Assembly: GCA_964593865.1 (NCBI GenBank)
Contig: CAZQKE010000046.1
Location: 1-13,847 of the forward strand
DNA from: CAZQKE01 sp964593865
GTDB taxonomy: Bacteria; Chloroflexota; Anaerolineae; JAAYZQ01
DNA length: 13,847 bases
Direction of reading: 5' to 3'
Shown here: in pieces, positions 1-6,626 of the stretch
Position numbering within the stretch: position 1 is the first letter of the stretch
How the letters are laid out: every line of letters begins with the position of its first letter
The notes under the pieces: model-generated
The model's database searches: none
The model's input: only the letters and a program-made list of their open reading frames with translations
What the model was told of the DNA's origin: nothing
Program-made: the position numbers and the translations under genes

Positions 1-2
1 TG

Positions 3-1739
3 TTGACCTACCCGCCCCTCATTGAAGCGGGAATTGCCGATGACATCCGACGGTGCTTGGTTTCGGGCGAGGTGGTTATCTCGGAACGCCCCTACACCAG
101 CAAATGGGGCAAGTCCGTGCATCTACGGTTGCATTTGACCCCCATTGCCGATAAAGAAGGAAAGATACACCTGGTCCAGATCATTGCCGAAGACATCACC
201 AAGCGCAAAAAGGCCGAAGCCGAACTGCGCAAGCTCACCCAGGCTGTTGAACAAAGCGCGAACGTAGTTGTTATCACCGATGTTGAGGGAAACATAGAAT
301 ATGTCAATCCCAAGTTCGTCCGGGTCACAGGCTACACGGAGGAGGAGGCGATAGGCCAGAACCCCCGCATCCTCAAATCGGGCGAACACAGCGAAGAATT
401 TTACCGCAACCTGTGGCAGACCATCACCGCCGGGCGGGAATGGCGCGGCGAGTTCCATAACAAGCGCAAGGACGGTTCTCTTTACTGGGAACGAGCTTCC
501 ATCGCCCCGGTCTATGATGATGAAGGGAGAATCACCCACTTTATCGCCGTCAAAGAGGACATCACCGCCCAGAAGGAGGCGGAAGAGGCGCTGCATCGCT
601 ATACCGAGCGGGTGCTGGCCCTCTATGAGATCAGCCAGGACATTCTCCATGCCCGTTCGCCGGAAGCCATTGCCAAAGCCGCCCTGCGTCGCCTGCGCAA
701 TCTGCTTCCTTGCCGAATGGCAGGCGTGCTCGAATTCCGCCCTTCCGATTCTACGGCGCGAATGCTGGCTTCTTATAGCGAAGGGGCTTCTCGCCTGGGA
801 ACCGGTTTCCTCTTCCCTTTACATGCCTTTGATACCGAAAGGCTGGAAACCGGTCACCCCTGGCTCATCCGGGATACCGCGGCTTTGTCGGATTGGCCTC
901 AGCTCAGCCAGATCCTGTACAAGCAAGGGATCCGATCCTTCTTGGTCGTACCTCTCATCGTTCAGGGCCAACTTTTGGGCGTCTTGGGGGCAGGCAGTGC
1001 CTCCTCCGATGCCTTTACCGAGGAGCATGTGGAGGTAGCCATTCAGGCCGCTTCCATGCTGGCCGTTGCCATTCAGCAGGCCCGCCTCTATGAGCAAACG
1101 CAACGCGACGCCGTCACCAAAGCCGATTTGCTCAAGGAGGTCAACCATCGGGTCAAGAACAATCTGATGGCCATCGGCGGACTGCTCCTGGCCGAACAAC
1201 GCTATGCTCCTGCCGAAAGCCGCGACGCGGTACGGACGGCCATGCAGCGCCTGCTGCAACGCATTGAAGGGCTGGCCCAAGTGCATACCATGCTTTCGGC
1301 CTCCCAATGGTCACCTCTGCCCCTGAGTGAGATGACCTCCCGCCTGATCCACACCGCCCTGAACGCCCTCCCGCCCGACCGCCAGGTAGAGGTTGACATC
1401 TCTCCCTCTCCGGTTGAAGTTTCACCCCGCCAGGCCAGCAATTTGGCCTTGATCATCAACGAACTGGTGACAAACAGCATCAAGTATGCGGTACAACCGA
1501 GTCGGCCCACCCGGATCGCGGTGCACATTGCCCAGGAAGGGGACGAGATCGTCTTTGAGTACCGGGATAACGGTCCCGGCTATCCAGAAGATGTGCTCCG
1601 CCTGGAACGGCACGATGTGGGCATGTACTTGATCCAACGCACGGTGCAGTTGACATTGAACGGTACACTGAATTTGCACAATGACGGTGGAGCGGTGACA
1701 ACCATCCGCTTCAAAGTGGAAGAGAGGACGACAACATGA
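3..1739 (+). CDS. PAS-PAS-GAF sensor histidine kinase, HisKA_2 type (5' partial)
   Basis: Sensor histidine kinase whose start lies left of the window; the frame is open to the edge and begins inside a PAS domain. Visible order by residue from position 3: end of a PAS domain (1-67), a complete PAS with its PAC tail (about 75-195), GAF (about 207-360), a HisKA_2 dimerisation/phosphoacceptor region with VNHRVKNNL (His382), and HATPase_c with an N-box (NELVTNS, from Asn486) and DNGPG (522-526). HRVKNNL is typical of the HisKA_2 family, not of classical HisKA kinases. No membrane segment is seen in the visible part, so it is probably cytosolic unless the missing N-terminus adds one. Its TGA overlaps the ATG of the next gene (ATGA), so the two are almost certainly cotranslated. 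The signal is unknown; GAF and PAS domains could bind a small ligand, haem or flavin. Confidence 0.93.
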   Translation: MTYPPLIEAGIADDIRRCLVSGEVVISERPYTSKWGKSVHLRLHLTPIADKEGKIHLVQIIAEDITKRKKAEAELRKLTQAVEQSANVVVITDVEGNIEYVNPKFVRVTGYTEEEAIGQNPRILKSGEHSEEFYRNLWQTITAGREWRGEFHNKRKDGSLYWERASIAPVYDDEGRITHFIAVKEDITAQKEAEEALHRYTERVLALYEISQDILHARSPEAIAKAALRRLRNLLPCRMAGVLEFRPSDSTARMLASYSEGASRLGTGFLFPLHAFDTERLETGHPWLIRDTAALSDWPQLSQILYKQGIRSFLVVPLIVQGQLLGVLGAGSASSDAFTEEHVEVAIQAASMLAVAIQQARLYEQTQRDAVTKADLLKEVNHRVKNNLMAIGGLLLAEQRYAPAESRDAVRTAMQRLLQRIEGLAQVHTMLSASQWSPLPLSEMTSRLIHTALNALPPDRQVEVDISPSPVEVSPRQASNLALIINELVTNSIKYAVQPSRPTRIAVHIAQEGDEIVFEYRDNGPGYPEDVLRLERHDVGMYLIQRTVQLTLNGTLNLHNDGGAVTTIRFKVEERTTT

Positions 1740-4036
1740 GCGAACCTGTGCGCGTGCTGGTTGTAGACGATGATGCCCTGGTCAGCGCCATGATCCAGGA
1801 TCAGCTGGAGACGCTGGGTTATACCGTCGTCGGCGAGGCGGCCAACGGGCGACAAGCCATCTCAATGGCCCAAGAGCTGCGCCCCGATGTGATCTTGATG
1901 GATATAAGAATGCCGGAGATGGGCGGCATTGAGGCGGCGCAACGTATCCAGGAATGCTGTCCTACTCCGGTAGTCATCCTGACCGCTTTTGAATCGCCCG
2001 AACTGGTCCGCGATGCCAGCAAAGCCGGTGTGGGGGCGTATTTGGTCAAACCGGCCAATATGCGCGAGCTGGAACGGGCCATCACCATCGCCCGCGCCCG
2101 CTTTGATGACCTGATGGAGCTGCGTCGCCTGAACGCCGCGTTGGAACAAGAGATCGCCGAGCGAAAACGGGTAGAAGCGTCGTTGCGCGAATCGGAATCC
2201 CGCTACCGGGCCGTGGCCGAGACGGCCGTCGACGCCATCATTACGGTCAATAACGACGGGCAGATCGTTTCCTGGAATCGGGGGGCGCAAAATATTTTTG
2301 GCTATCGGGCGGAAGAGGTCTTGAATCAGAATCTGGATATGCTTCTGCCTGTCAGGTGCAGAGGTTCTCACCATCGGGGGATGGACGAATTGCGCGCCAC
2401 CGGCAAATGCCATATCGCCGGGGGGATGGTGGAAGTGCAGGGTTTGCGGAAGGATGGTACCGAATTCCCCATGGAGCTTTCCCTTGCTTCCTGGCAAGCC
2501 GGCGGCGAAACGTTCTACACGGCCATCATCCGCGACATCGCCGAGCGCAAGGAGGCGGAAGCCGAGTTGCGCAAGCTCACCCTGGCCGTGGAACAGAGCG
2601 CAAATTCAATCATCATCACCGACCTGGAAGGGCGTATTGAGTACGTCAATCCCAAATTTGTCGAAACCACCGGCTACACCCTGGAGGAGGTGCGGGGGCA
2701 AACCCCCGGCATCCTCAAGTCCGGCGATCAAGATGACGAATTTTACGAGGATTTGTGGACCACAATCCGGGCAGGCTGCGAATGGCATGGTGAGTTCCAC
2801 AACAAGCGCAAGGACGGCACATTTTTTTGGGAACAGGCGACCATCGCTCCCGTTTACGACCCTGACGGGAAGATGACCCACTTTATCGCCATCAAAGAGG
2901 ACATCACCGCCCGCAAGGAAGCAGAAGAAGCCCTGCAACAGGAGCGCAACCTGTTGCGAACTCTGATTGACACCCTGCCCGATCTGATCCTGGTCAAAGA
3001 TCTCCAGGGGCGGTTTATCTTGGTCAACAAGGCGTTGGCCCGGATCGCCGGTGCTTCTTCGCCGGAAGAGATGATCGGCAAGACCGAATTCGATTACGTT
3101 CCCCGTGAGATTGCTTCCGAATTCTGGGAACTTGAGCAGGAGATCTTGCGCACCGGAGAACCTATCATAAACCGCATGGAACAGAGCATCACCCCCTCCG
3201 GCGAAGTCAAATGGATTCTGACATCCAAAGTGCCCTTTTACGACTCCCAGGGCGAGATCGCCGGGGTGGTGGGCATTGCCCGCGATGTGACTGCGCTCAA
3301 AGAAGCAGAAGAGCAGCTCCGTCGCTATGCTCAACAGTTGGAAGAGCAAAACGCCGAATTGGACGCCTTTGCCCACACCGTCGCCCACGACCTCAAGAAT
3401 CCGGTGAACGTCTTTCTGGGCTATGCTTCCATGCTGGAAAAAGAGTGGGAAAGCATATCACCCGATACACGGCAGAAGTTCCTCCACATTCTGGTCCAGC
3501 AAGGGCACAAGATGAACACCATCATCAACGAGTTGCTCCTTTTGGCCAGCGTGCGGGAGGTGGAGGAGGTTGACCGTCGGCCTTTGGATATGGAAGTGAT
3601 CGTGGATGAGGCTCTCTCTCAGCTTCACTACCTGATCAAAGAGTTCCAAGCCGAAGTGATTCTACCGGAACGATGGCCTCAGGCCGTAGGGCACGCCCCC
3701 TGGGTGGAGGCTATGTGGGTCAACTATATCAGCAACGCCATCAAATACGGTGGAAGACCGCCCCGCGTAGAGTTGGGAGCGGATGTGGTGCAAGGGGAGG
3801 GTGAAACCCCGGCCACGGTCCGCTTCTGGGTGCGCGATAACGGTCCCGGCCTTTCGCCGGAGGAGCAGAACCGTCTCTTTACGCCCTTTGAGCGGCTTCA
3901 CAAGGCCCGTGCAGAGGGTCACGGCCTGGGCCTGTGCATCGTGCAGCGCATTGCGGGCAAATTGGGCGGCCAAGTAGGGGTGGAAAGCGAGCCTGGGCAG
4001 GGTAGTACCTTCTACTTTGTCCTGCCTGCCGCTTGA
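1736..4036 (+). CDS. Hybrid response regulator/histidine kinase REC-PAS-PAS-PAS-HisKA-HATPase
   Basis: A 766-residue soluble signalling protein. The N-terminal receiver domain has the acidic DDD at 11-13, phosphoacceptor Asp56 in LMDIRMP, ILTAF, and the YLVKP lysine near 106. A helical linker leads to three PAS domains (about 155-279, 286-399, 404-522), most with PAC-type ends such as IAERKEAEAEL. A classical HisKA follows with AHDLKNP (His551), then HATPase_c with an N-box (Asn663/Asn667), DNGPG (701-705) and GHGLGL (728-733). The ATG overlaps the previous stop; GAGG at 1724-1727 lies 8 nt before it. REC at the N-terminus of a kinase suggests that it receives phosphate, plausibly from the kinase upstream, and then autophosphorylates or passes it on. 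No DNA-binding or enzymatic output domain is present. Domain boundaries are by eye; the signal and targets are unknown. Confidence 0.94.
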   Translation: MSEPVRVLVVDDDALVSAMIQDQLETLGYTVVGEAANGRQAISMAQELRPDVILMDIRMPEMGGIEAAQRIQECCPTPVVILTAFESPELVRDASKAGVGAYLVKPANMRELERAITIARARFDDLMELRRLNAALEQEIAERKRVEASLRESESRYRAVAETAVDAIITVNNDGQIVSWNRGAQNIFGYRAEEVLNQNLDMLLPVRCRGSHHRGMDELRATGKCHIAGGMVEVQGLRKDGTEFPMELSLASWQAGGETFYTAIIRDIAERKEAEAELRKLTLAVEQSANSIIITDLEGRIEYVNPKFVETTGYTLEEVRGQTPGILKSGDQDDEFYEDLWTTIRAGCEWHGEFHNKRKDGTFFWEQATIAPVYDPDGKMTHFIAIKEDITARKEAEEALQQERNLLRTLIDTLPDLILVKDLQGRFILVNKALARIAGASSPEEMIGKTEFDYVPREIASEFWELEQEILRTGEPIINRMEQSITPSGEVKWILTSKVPFYDSQGEIAGVVGIARDVTALKEAEEQLRRYAQQLEEQNAELDAFAHTVAHDLKNPVNVFLGYASMLEKEWESISPDTRQKFLHILVQQGHKMNTIINELLLLASVREVEEVDRRPLDMEVIVDEALSQLHYLIKEFQAEVILPERWPQAVGHAPWVEAMWVNYISNAIKYGGRPPRVELGADVVQGEGETPATVRFWVRDNGPGLSPEEQNRLFTPFERLHKARAEGHGLGLCIVQRIAGKLGGQVGVESEPGQGSTFYFVLPAA

Positions 4037-4040
4037 TGTG

Positions 4041-4130
4041 CCGAGCGGGCCGTCCACGAATGGGGCACAAATGCACAGGTGCGCCCGGCTTATGCCGTCT
4101 TTTTCCTTCGCGGCCTTTGCGGTCCAAATC
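4041..4130 (-). repeat. Decayed composite repeat, copy C (Y-X order on minus strand)
   Basis: Read on the minus strand, this stretch matches the repeats at 8503-8682 and 12455-12683. From 4130 downward it has GATTTGGACCGCAAAGGCC, a purine-rich tract, then GCCGGGCG, a degraded GTGCATTTGTG, and finally ATTCGTGGACGGCCCGC at the 4041 end. Compared with copy A it lacks about 9 nt of the first arm and the whole second arm of the Y hairpin. It starts 5 nt after the kinase stop codon and fills most of the 202-bp gap before larE. No ORF here has coding support. Confidence 0.7.
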
Positions 4131-4143
4131 GCGCGTAGGCAGA

Positions 4144-4175
4144 CGCCCGGCCTCAGGCCCGGAGGGGGCGACGCA
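4144..4175. other. GC-rich imperfect hairpin upstream of larE
   Basis: CCGGCC (4147-4152), a TCA loop and GGCCcGG (4156-4162) form a short imperfect stem, with further CGCCC/GGGCG pairing possible outside it. There is no T-tract after it, so it is not a convincing intrinsic terminator. It lies between the kinase pair and larE, and no convincing sigma70-type promoter is visible between it and larE. It may be another degenerate repeat or an RNA structure; its role is unknown. Confidence 0.3.
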
Positions 4176-4238
4176 AATCGCCTTCTTTATGCGTAAATGT
4201 AGTCATCTTATGGGGAGATCGCGCTGAAAAAGGAAAAA

Positions 4239-5033
4239 TTGTACGAAATCATCGCCGGGCTGGGCAGTGTGGCCGTTGCCTATTCCGGCGGGACCGACAG
4301 TAGCTACCTACTGGCCGTCTGTCTGGACGTGCTGGGGGCGGGGCGGGTGTTGGCCCTGACCGCCGATTCGCCGCTGACGCCCCGCCGTGAGCTGGAGGAG
4401 GCCCGTGCCCTGGCCCGGCAGTTGGGTGTCCGTCACCTCGTTCTGCCCGGTGACGACCTGGGTAACCCGAACATCGTCGCCAATCCGCCCGACCGCTGCT
4501 ACCATTGCAAATTCGGTCGCTTTGATGCCCTCCGGCGGGTTGCCCGCGCCGAGGGCTTGGCCCATCTTGTCCACGGTGAAAACGCCGACGACGTGGGCGA
4601 TTACCGTCCCGGCAGCCGCGCCGCCGAGGAGTTGGGTGTCCGTGCTCCCCTCCGCGAGGCCGGGCTGACCAAAGAGGAGATTCGCGCCCTGGCCCGGCAG
4701 CGGGGCTTGCCCAATTGGAACCGTCCTGCCAACGCCTGTCTGGCCACCCGCTTCCCCTACGGTACAACCCTCACCGTCGAGGGGCTGGCCCGCGTCGAGG
4801 CTGCCGAAGAGGCGTTGCGGGCCGCTTGGCAGATCGCGCAACTGCGCCTCCGCGACCACGGATCTGTGGCCCGCATTGAGGTCCCGCCGGGAGAGATCGC
4901 CCGTTTGGCCCGACCGGAGAACCGCGCCGTTGCCGTCAAAAAGTTGCGGCGGTTGGGCTACCGCTACGTTACCCTGGACCTGATGGGCTATCGTATGGGG
5001 AGTTTGAACGATGAACTGGAGTCTGCACGATGA
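4239..5033 (+). CDS. larE: LarE, ATP-dependent sacrificial sulfur transferase
   Basis: Makes the dithiocarboxylate of the nickel-pincer nucleotide. In the known family it adenylates the carboxylates of pyridinium-3,5-biscarboxylic acid mononucleotide and donates sulfur, often by sacrificing its own cysteine. The PP-loop SGGTDSSYL is at residues 16-24, RCYHCK carries Cys87 and Cys90, and NACLATRFPYG holds Cys167 at the position of the sacrificial cysteine. The 264-residue length fits the family. The TTG at 4239 is the conventional start, with AGGA at 4231-4234 close by. A CTG at 4224 in the same frame, 6 nt after GGGGAG (4212-4217), would add LKKEK and looks more like LarE N-termini; the frame is closed at 4200-4202. 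The 3' end overlaps larB by 23 nt, so the two are coexpressed. The cytosolic role is secure by family; the exact start is not. Confidence 0.93.
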   Translation: MYEIIAGLGSVAVAYSGGTDSSYLLAVCLDVLGAGRVLALTADSPLTPRRELEEARALARQLGVRHLVLPGDDLGNPNIVANPPDRCYHCKFGRFDALRRVARAEGLAHLVHGENADDVGDYRPGSRAAEELGVRAPLREAGLTKEEIRALARQRGLPNWNRPANACLATRFPYGTTLTVEGLARVEAAEEALRAAWQIAQLRLRDHGSVARIEVPPGEIARLARPENRAVAVKKLRRLGYRYVTLDLMGYRMGSLNDELESAR

Positions 5034-5727
5034 TCTATCCGCTGCCGCCCGCCCCGACCTGGACCGCCAAGCCCGCAAGGGTGTGCCGGAAGTCATCATT
5101 GCCGAGCGCAAAACGGTTGCGCAATCGCTGGAGATCGCCCGCCGCTTTTTGGAAGCGACGGGGCGGGCCATCTTGAGCCGTGTCCCTCCGGAGTTGGAAG
5201 CGCGGCTGCCTACGGCCTTTGAAGGAGAAGCAACGCTGGAATGGTTCCCCGCTCCCCGTGCTGCCGTCTTGCGCCGCCCCGGTTTCGTCCAACCTTCCGG
5301 CGGCGGGCGGGTGGGAATTTTGACCGCCGGTACGTCGGACATCCCCTGGGCGGAGGAAGCGGCCCTCCTTTGCCGGGAGATGGGCTGCCGGGTGCATACG
5401 GCCTATGATGTGGGTGTGGCCGGTATCCATCGCCTTTGGGAGCCGTTGCGTTTTTTGCTGGATGAAGTCCGGGTGGACGTGCTCATCGTCGCTGCCGGGA
5501 TGGACGGTGCGTTGCCGTCGGTCGTCTCCGGCTTGGTAGATGTGCCGGTCATCGGCTTGCCGACCTCGGTGGGCTATGGCTTGGGCGGGCGGGGGGAGGC
5601 TGCGCTGCTCTCTATGCTCCAGACCTGTGCGCCGGGGATGGCCGTGGTGAACATAGATAACGGCATCGGTGCGGGGGCTATGGCCGGTCTAATCGCCAAC
5701 CGGGTGGGGGCGGTGCGCGGTGCTTGA
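5011..5727 (+). CDS. larB: LarB, pyridinium-3,5-biscarboxylic acid mononucleotide synthase
   Basis: First step of nickel-pincer cofactor synthesis: carboxylates and hydrolyses nicotinic acid adenine dinucleotide to pyridinium-3,5-biscarboxylic acid mononucleotide. The protein has 238 residues. The N-terminal ARKGVPEVIIAERKT matches the LarB entry region. The C-terminal PurE-like domain has VGILTAGTSD, AYDVGVAGIHR, VAAGMDGALPSVV, GLPTSVGYG and TCAPGMAVVNIDNGIGAG; Cys206 there corresponds to the cysteine that forms the covalent adduct in characterised LarB. The start ATG at 5011 follows GGGGAG by 8 nt and lies inside larE. The N-terminus seems a little shorter than usual, lacking most of the leading helical segment. 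The gene ends 10 bp from the convergent ACT gene. LarC, the nickel insertase, is not in the window, nor is LarA. Confidence 0.94.
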   Translation: MNWSLHDDLSAAARPDLDRQARKGVPEVIIAERKTVAQSLEIARRFLEATGRAILSRVPPELEARLPTAFEGEATLEWFPAPRAAVLRRPGFVQPSGGGRVGILTAGTSDIPWAEEAALLCREMGCRVHTAYDVGVAGIHRLWEPLRFLLDEVRVDVLIVAAGMDGALPSVVSGLVDVPVIGLPTSVGYGLGGRGEAALLSMLQTCAPGMAVVNIDNGIGAGAMAGLIANRVGAVRGA

Positions 5728-5737
5728 CCGTACCGTG

Positions 5738-6211
5738 CTACGGCAGCTCAAACGTTTCGCGCAGGGCAATCAGGCTCTTTTCTAGATCGTCGGAATCGAT
5801 GACGCAGGAAACGGTGGAGATAGAGGTACTGATCGCCAAGATGTTGATATTTCGTTCGGCCAGGGCCTGGAACATCTTGCCGGCAATGCCGGGCCGCTCG
5901 CGGAAATCGGGGCCAAAGATGGAGACGATGGCGGCTTCCGGGTGAGAAATGACCTTCCCGGCATCCAACTCCGGCGCGATCTTTTGGACGATCTCCAATG
6001 CCACGTCGCTGTCGTCCCGGTCCACACACAAGGCCACCTGATCCCGTTGGTCCTGGTCGATGCACTGGACGATGAACTGCACATTGATCCCCCGATCTCC
6101 CAGGCCGTTGAGGATCGCTGCGGCGATGCCGGGCCGGTCCGGAACTGCGGCCACGTTGAGCAACGCCAGATGTGCGTTCTGCATAATCCCGCCGATACGC
6201 GTTTTCTCCAT
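5738..6211 (-). CDS. Stand-alone tandem ACT-domain protein, aspartokinase regulatory-like
   Basis: A 157-residue protein of two ACT domains and almost nothing else. The first covers VAAVPDRPGIAAAILNGLGDRGINVQFIVQ; the second covers VSIFGPDFRERPGIAGKMFQALAERNINILAISTSISTVSCVIDSDDLEKSLIAL. The sequence and the order of the two domains resemble the C-terminal regulatory half of aspartate kinase, including the ISTS...SCVID signature, but no kinase domain is present. The start at 6211 is chosen because AAGGAGGAGGG lies just upstream; an internal Met at MQNAHL is possible, and the longer open frame to 6409 runs across the promoter and is not used. ACT pairs bind amino acids, usually lysine or threonine here, so it may be a free regulatory subunit or an amino-acid sensor. 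That role is inference. Confidence 0.85.
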   Translation of the reverse strand: MEKTRIGGIMQNAHLALLNVAAVPDRPGIAAAILNGLGDRGINVQFIVQCIDQDQRDQVALCVDRDDSDVALEIVQKIAPELDAGKVISHPEAAIVSIFGPDFRERPGIAGKMFQALAERNINILAISTSISTVSCVIDSDDLEKSLIALRETFELP

Positions 6212-6262
6212 CTTGCCCTCCTCCTTGTTCCGTGAGGTGACGTTATCTTCCCTACCGGCGCG

Positions 6263-6291
6263 ATTATAGCACAGAAGAGGGGTAGAGTCAA
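6263..6291 (-). promoter_or_regulatory. Sigma70-type promoter for the ACT gene
   Basis: On the minus strand TTGACT (6291-6286) and TATAAT (6268-6263) are separated by exactly 17 nt, close to the housekeeping consensus. Transcription would begin near 6256, giving a leader of about 45 nt before the ATG at 6211, including the strong AAGGAGG ribosome binding site. It is the better of two back-to-back promoters in this gap. Confidence 0.82.
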
Positions 6292-6329
6292 TCTTTTTGC
6301 TCAAATGCGGGTTTCCCGTCCGTTTCCAT

Positions 6330-6358
6330 TTGCCACCCCCGCCGGAACGTGGTATAAT
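6330..6358 (+). promoter_or_regulatory. Sigma70-type promoter for secG
   Basis: TTGCCA (6330-6335) and TATAAT (6353-6358) with a 17-nt spacer. Transcription would begin near 6365, about 26 nt before the GTG of secG. The -35 boxes of this promoter and of the minus-strand promoter are 38 bp apart and the two promoters diverge. Confidence 0.8.
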
Positions 6359-6390
6359 CGCCCGGCCTAAGAACCAAAGGGAGGAAAGTT

Positions 6391-6624
6391 GTGGAAGCCT
6401 TTGTTCCATACGTGCAGATCATCCAGATCATCATCTCCGTCGCCCTGATCGTCGTCATCCTGGTCCAGGCCAAAGGCCAGGGCGGCTTGGGCGGCATCTT
6501 TGGCGGCGAAGGCGGCGGCGTGTACCGCACCCGCCGCGGTGTGGAAAAGGTCCTGTTCAACGTCACCATCGGCCTCTCGGTGGCCTTTTTCGTCGTTTCG
6601 ATCATTAGCGTCATCGTCGCCTGA
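6391..6624 (+). CDS. secG: SecG, preprotein translocase subunit
   Basis: Small membrane subunit of the SecYEG protein-export channel. The 77 residues have the usual two transmembrane helices (about 8-26 and 54-76) joined by a glycine-rich cytoplasmic loop GQGGLGGIFGGEGGGVYRTRRGVEK, the family hallmark. The length is normal. Start GTG at 6391 is preceded by AGGGAGG at 6379-6384 with a 6-nt gap, and by a strong promoter with TATAAT at 6353-6358. The next gene begins 2 nt after the stop codon, so the two are a transcriptional unit. Nothing is odd apart from the neighbour, a peptide-binding protein without its permeases. Confidence 0.94.
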   Translation: MEAFVPYVQIIQIIISVALIVVILVQAKGQGGLGGIFGGEGGGVYRTRRGVEKVLFNVTIGLSVAFFVVSIISVIVA

Positions 6625-6626
6625 CC

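Noticed and set aside
4033..4227. 64-codon ORF between the second kinase and larE
   Set aside because: It overlaps the kinase stop and lies in decayed repeat; no domain, no ribosome binding site.
4131..4238. Riboswitch or promoter upstream of larE
   Set aside because: I saw no conserved riboswitch core and no acceptable -35/-10 pair with 16-18 nt spacing; only AT-rich fragments such as TAAATG.
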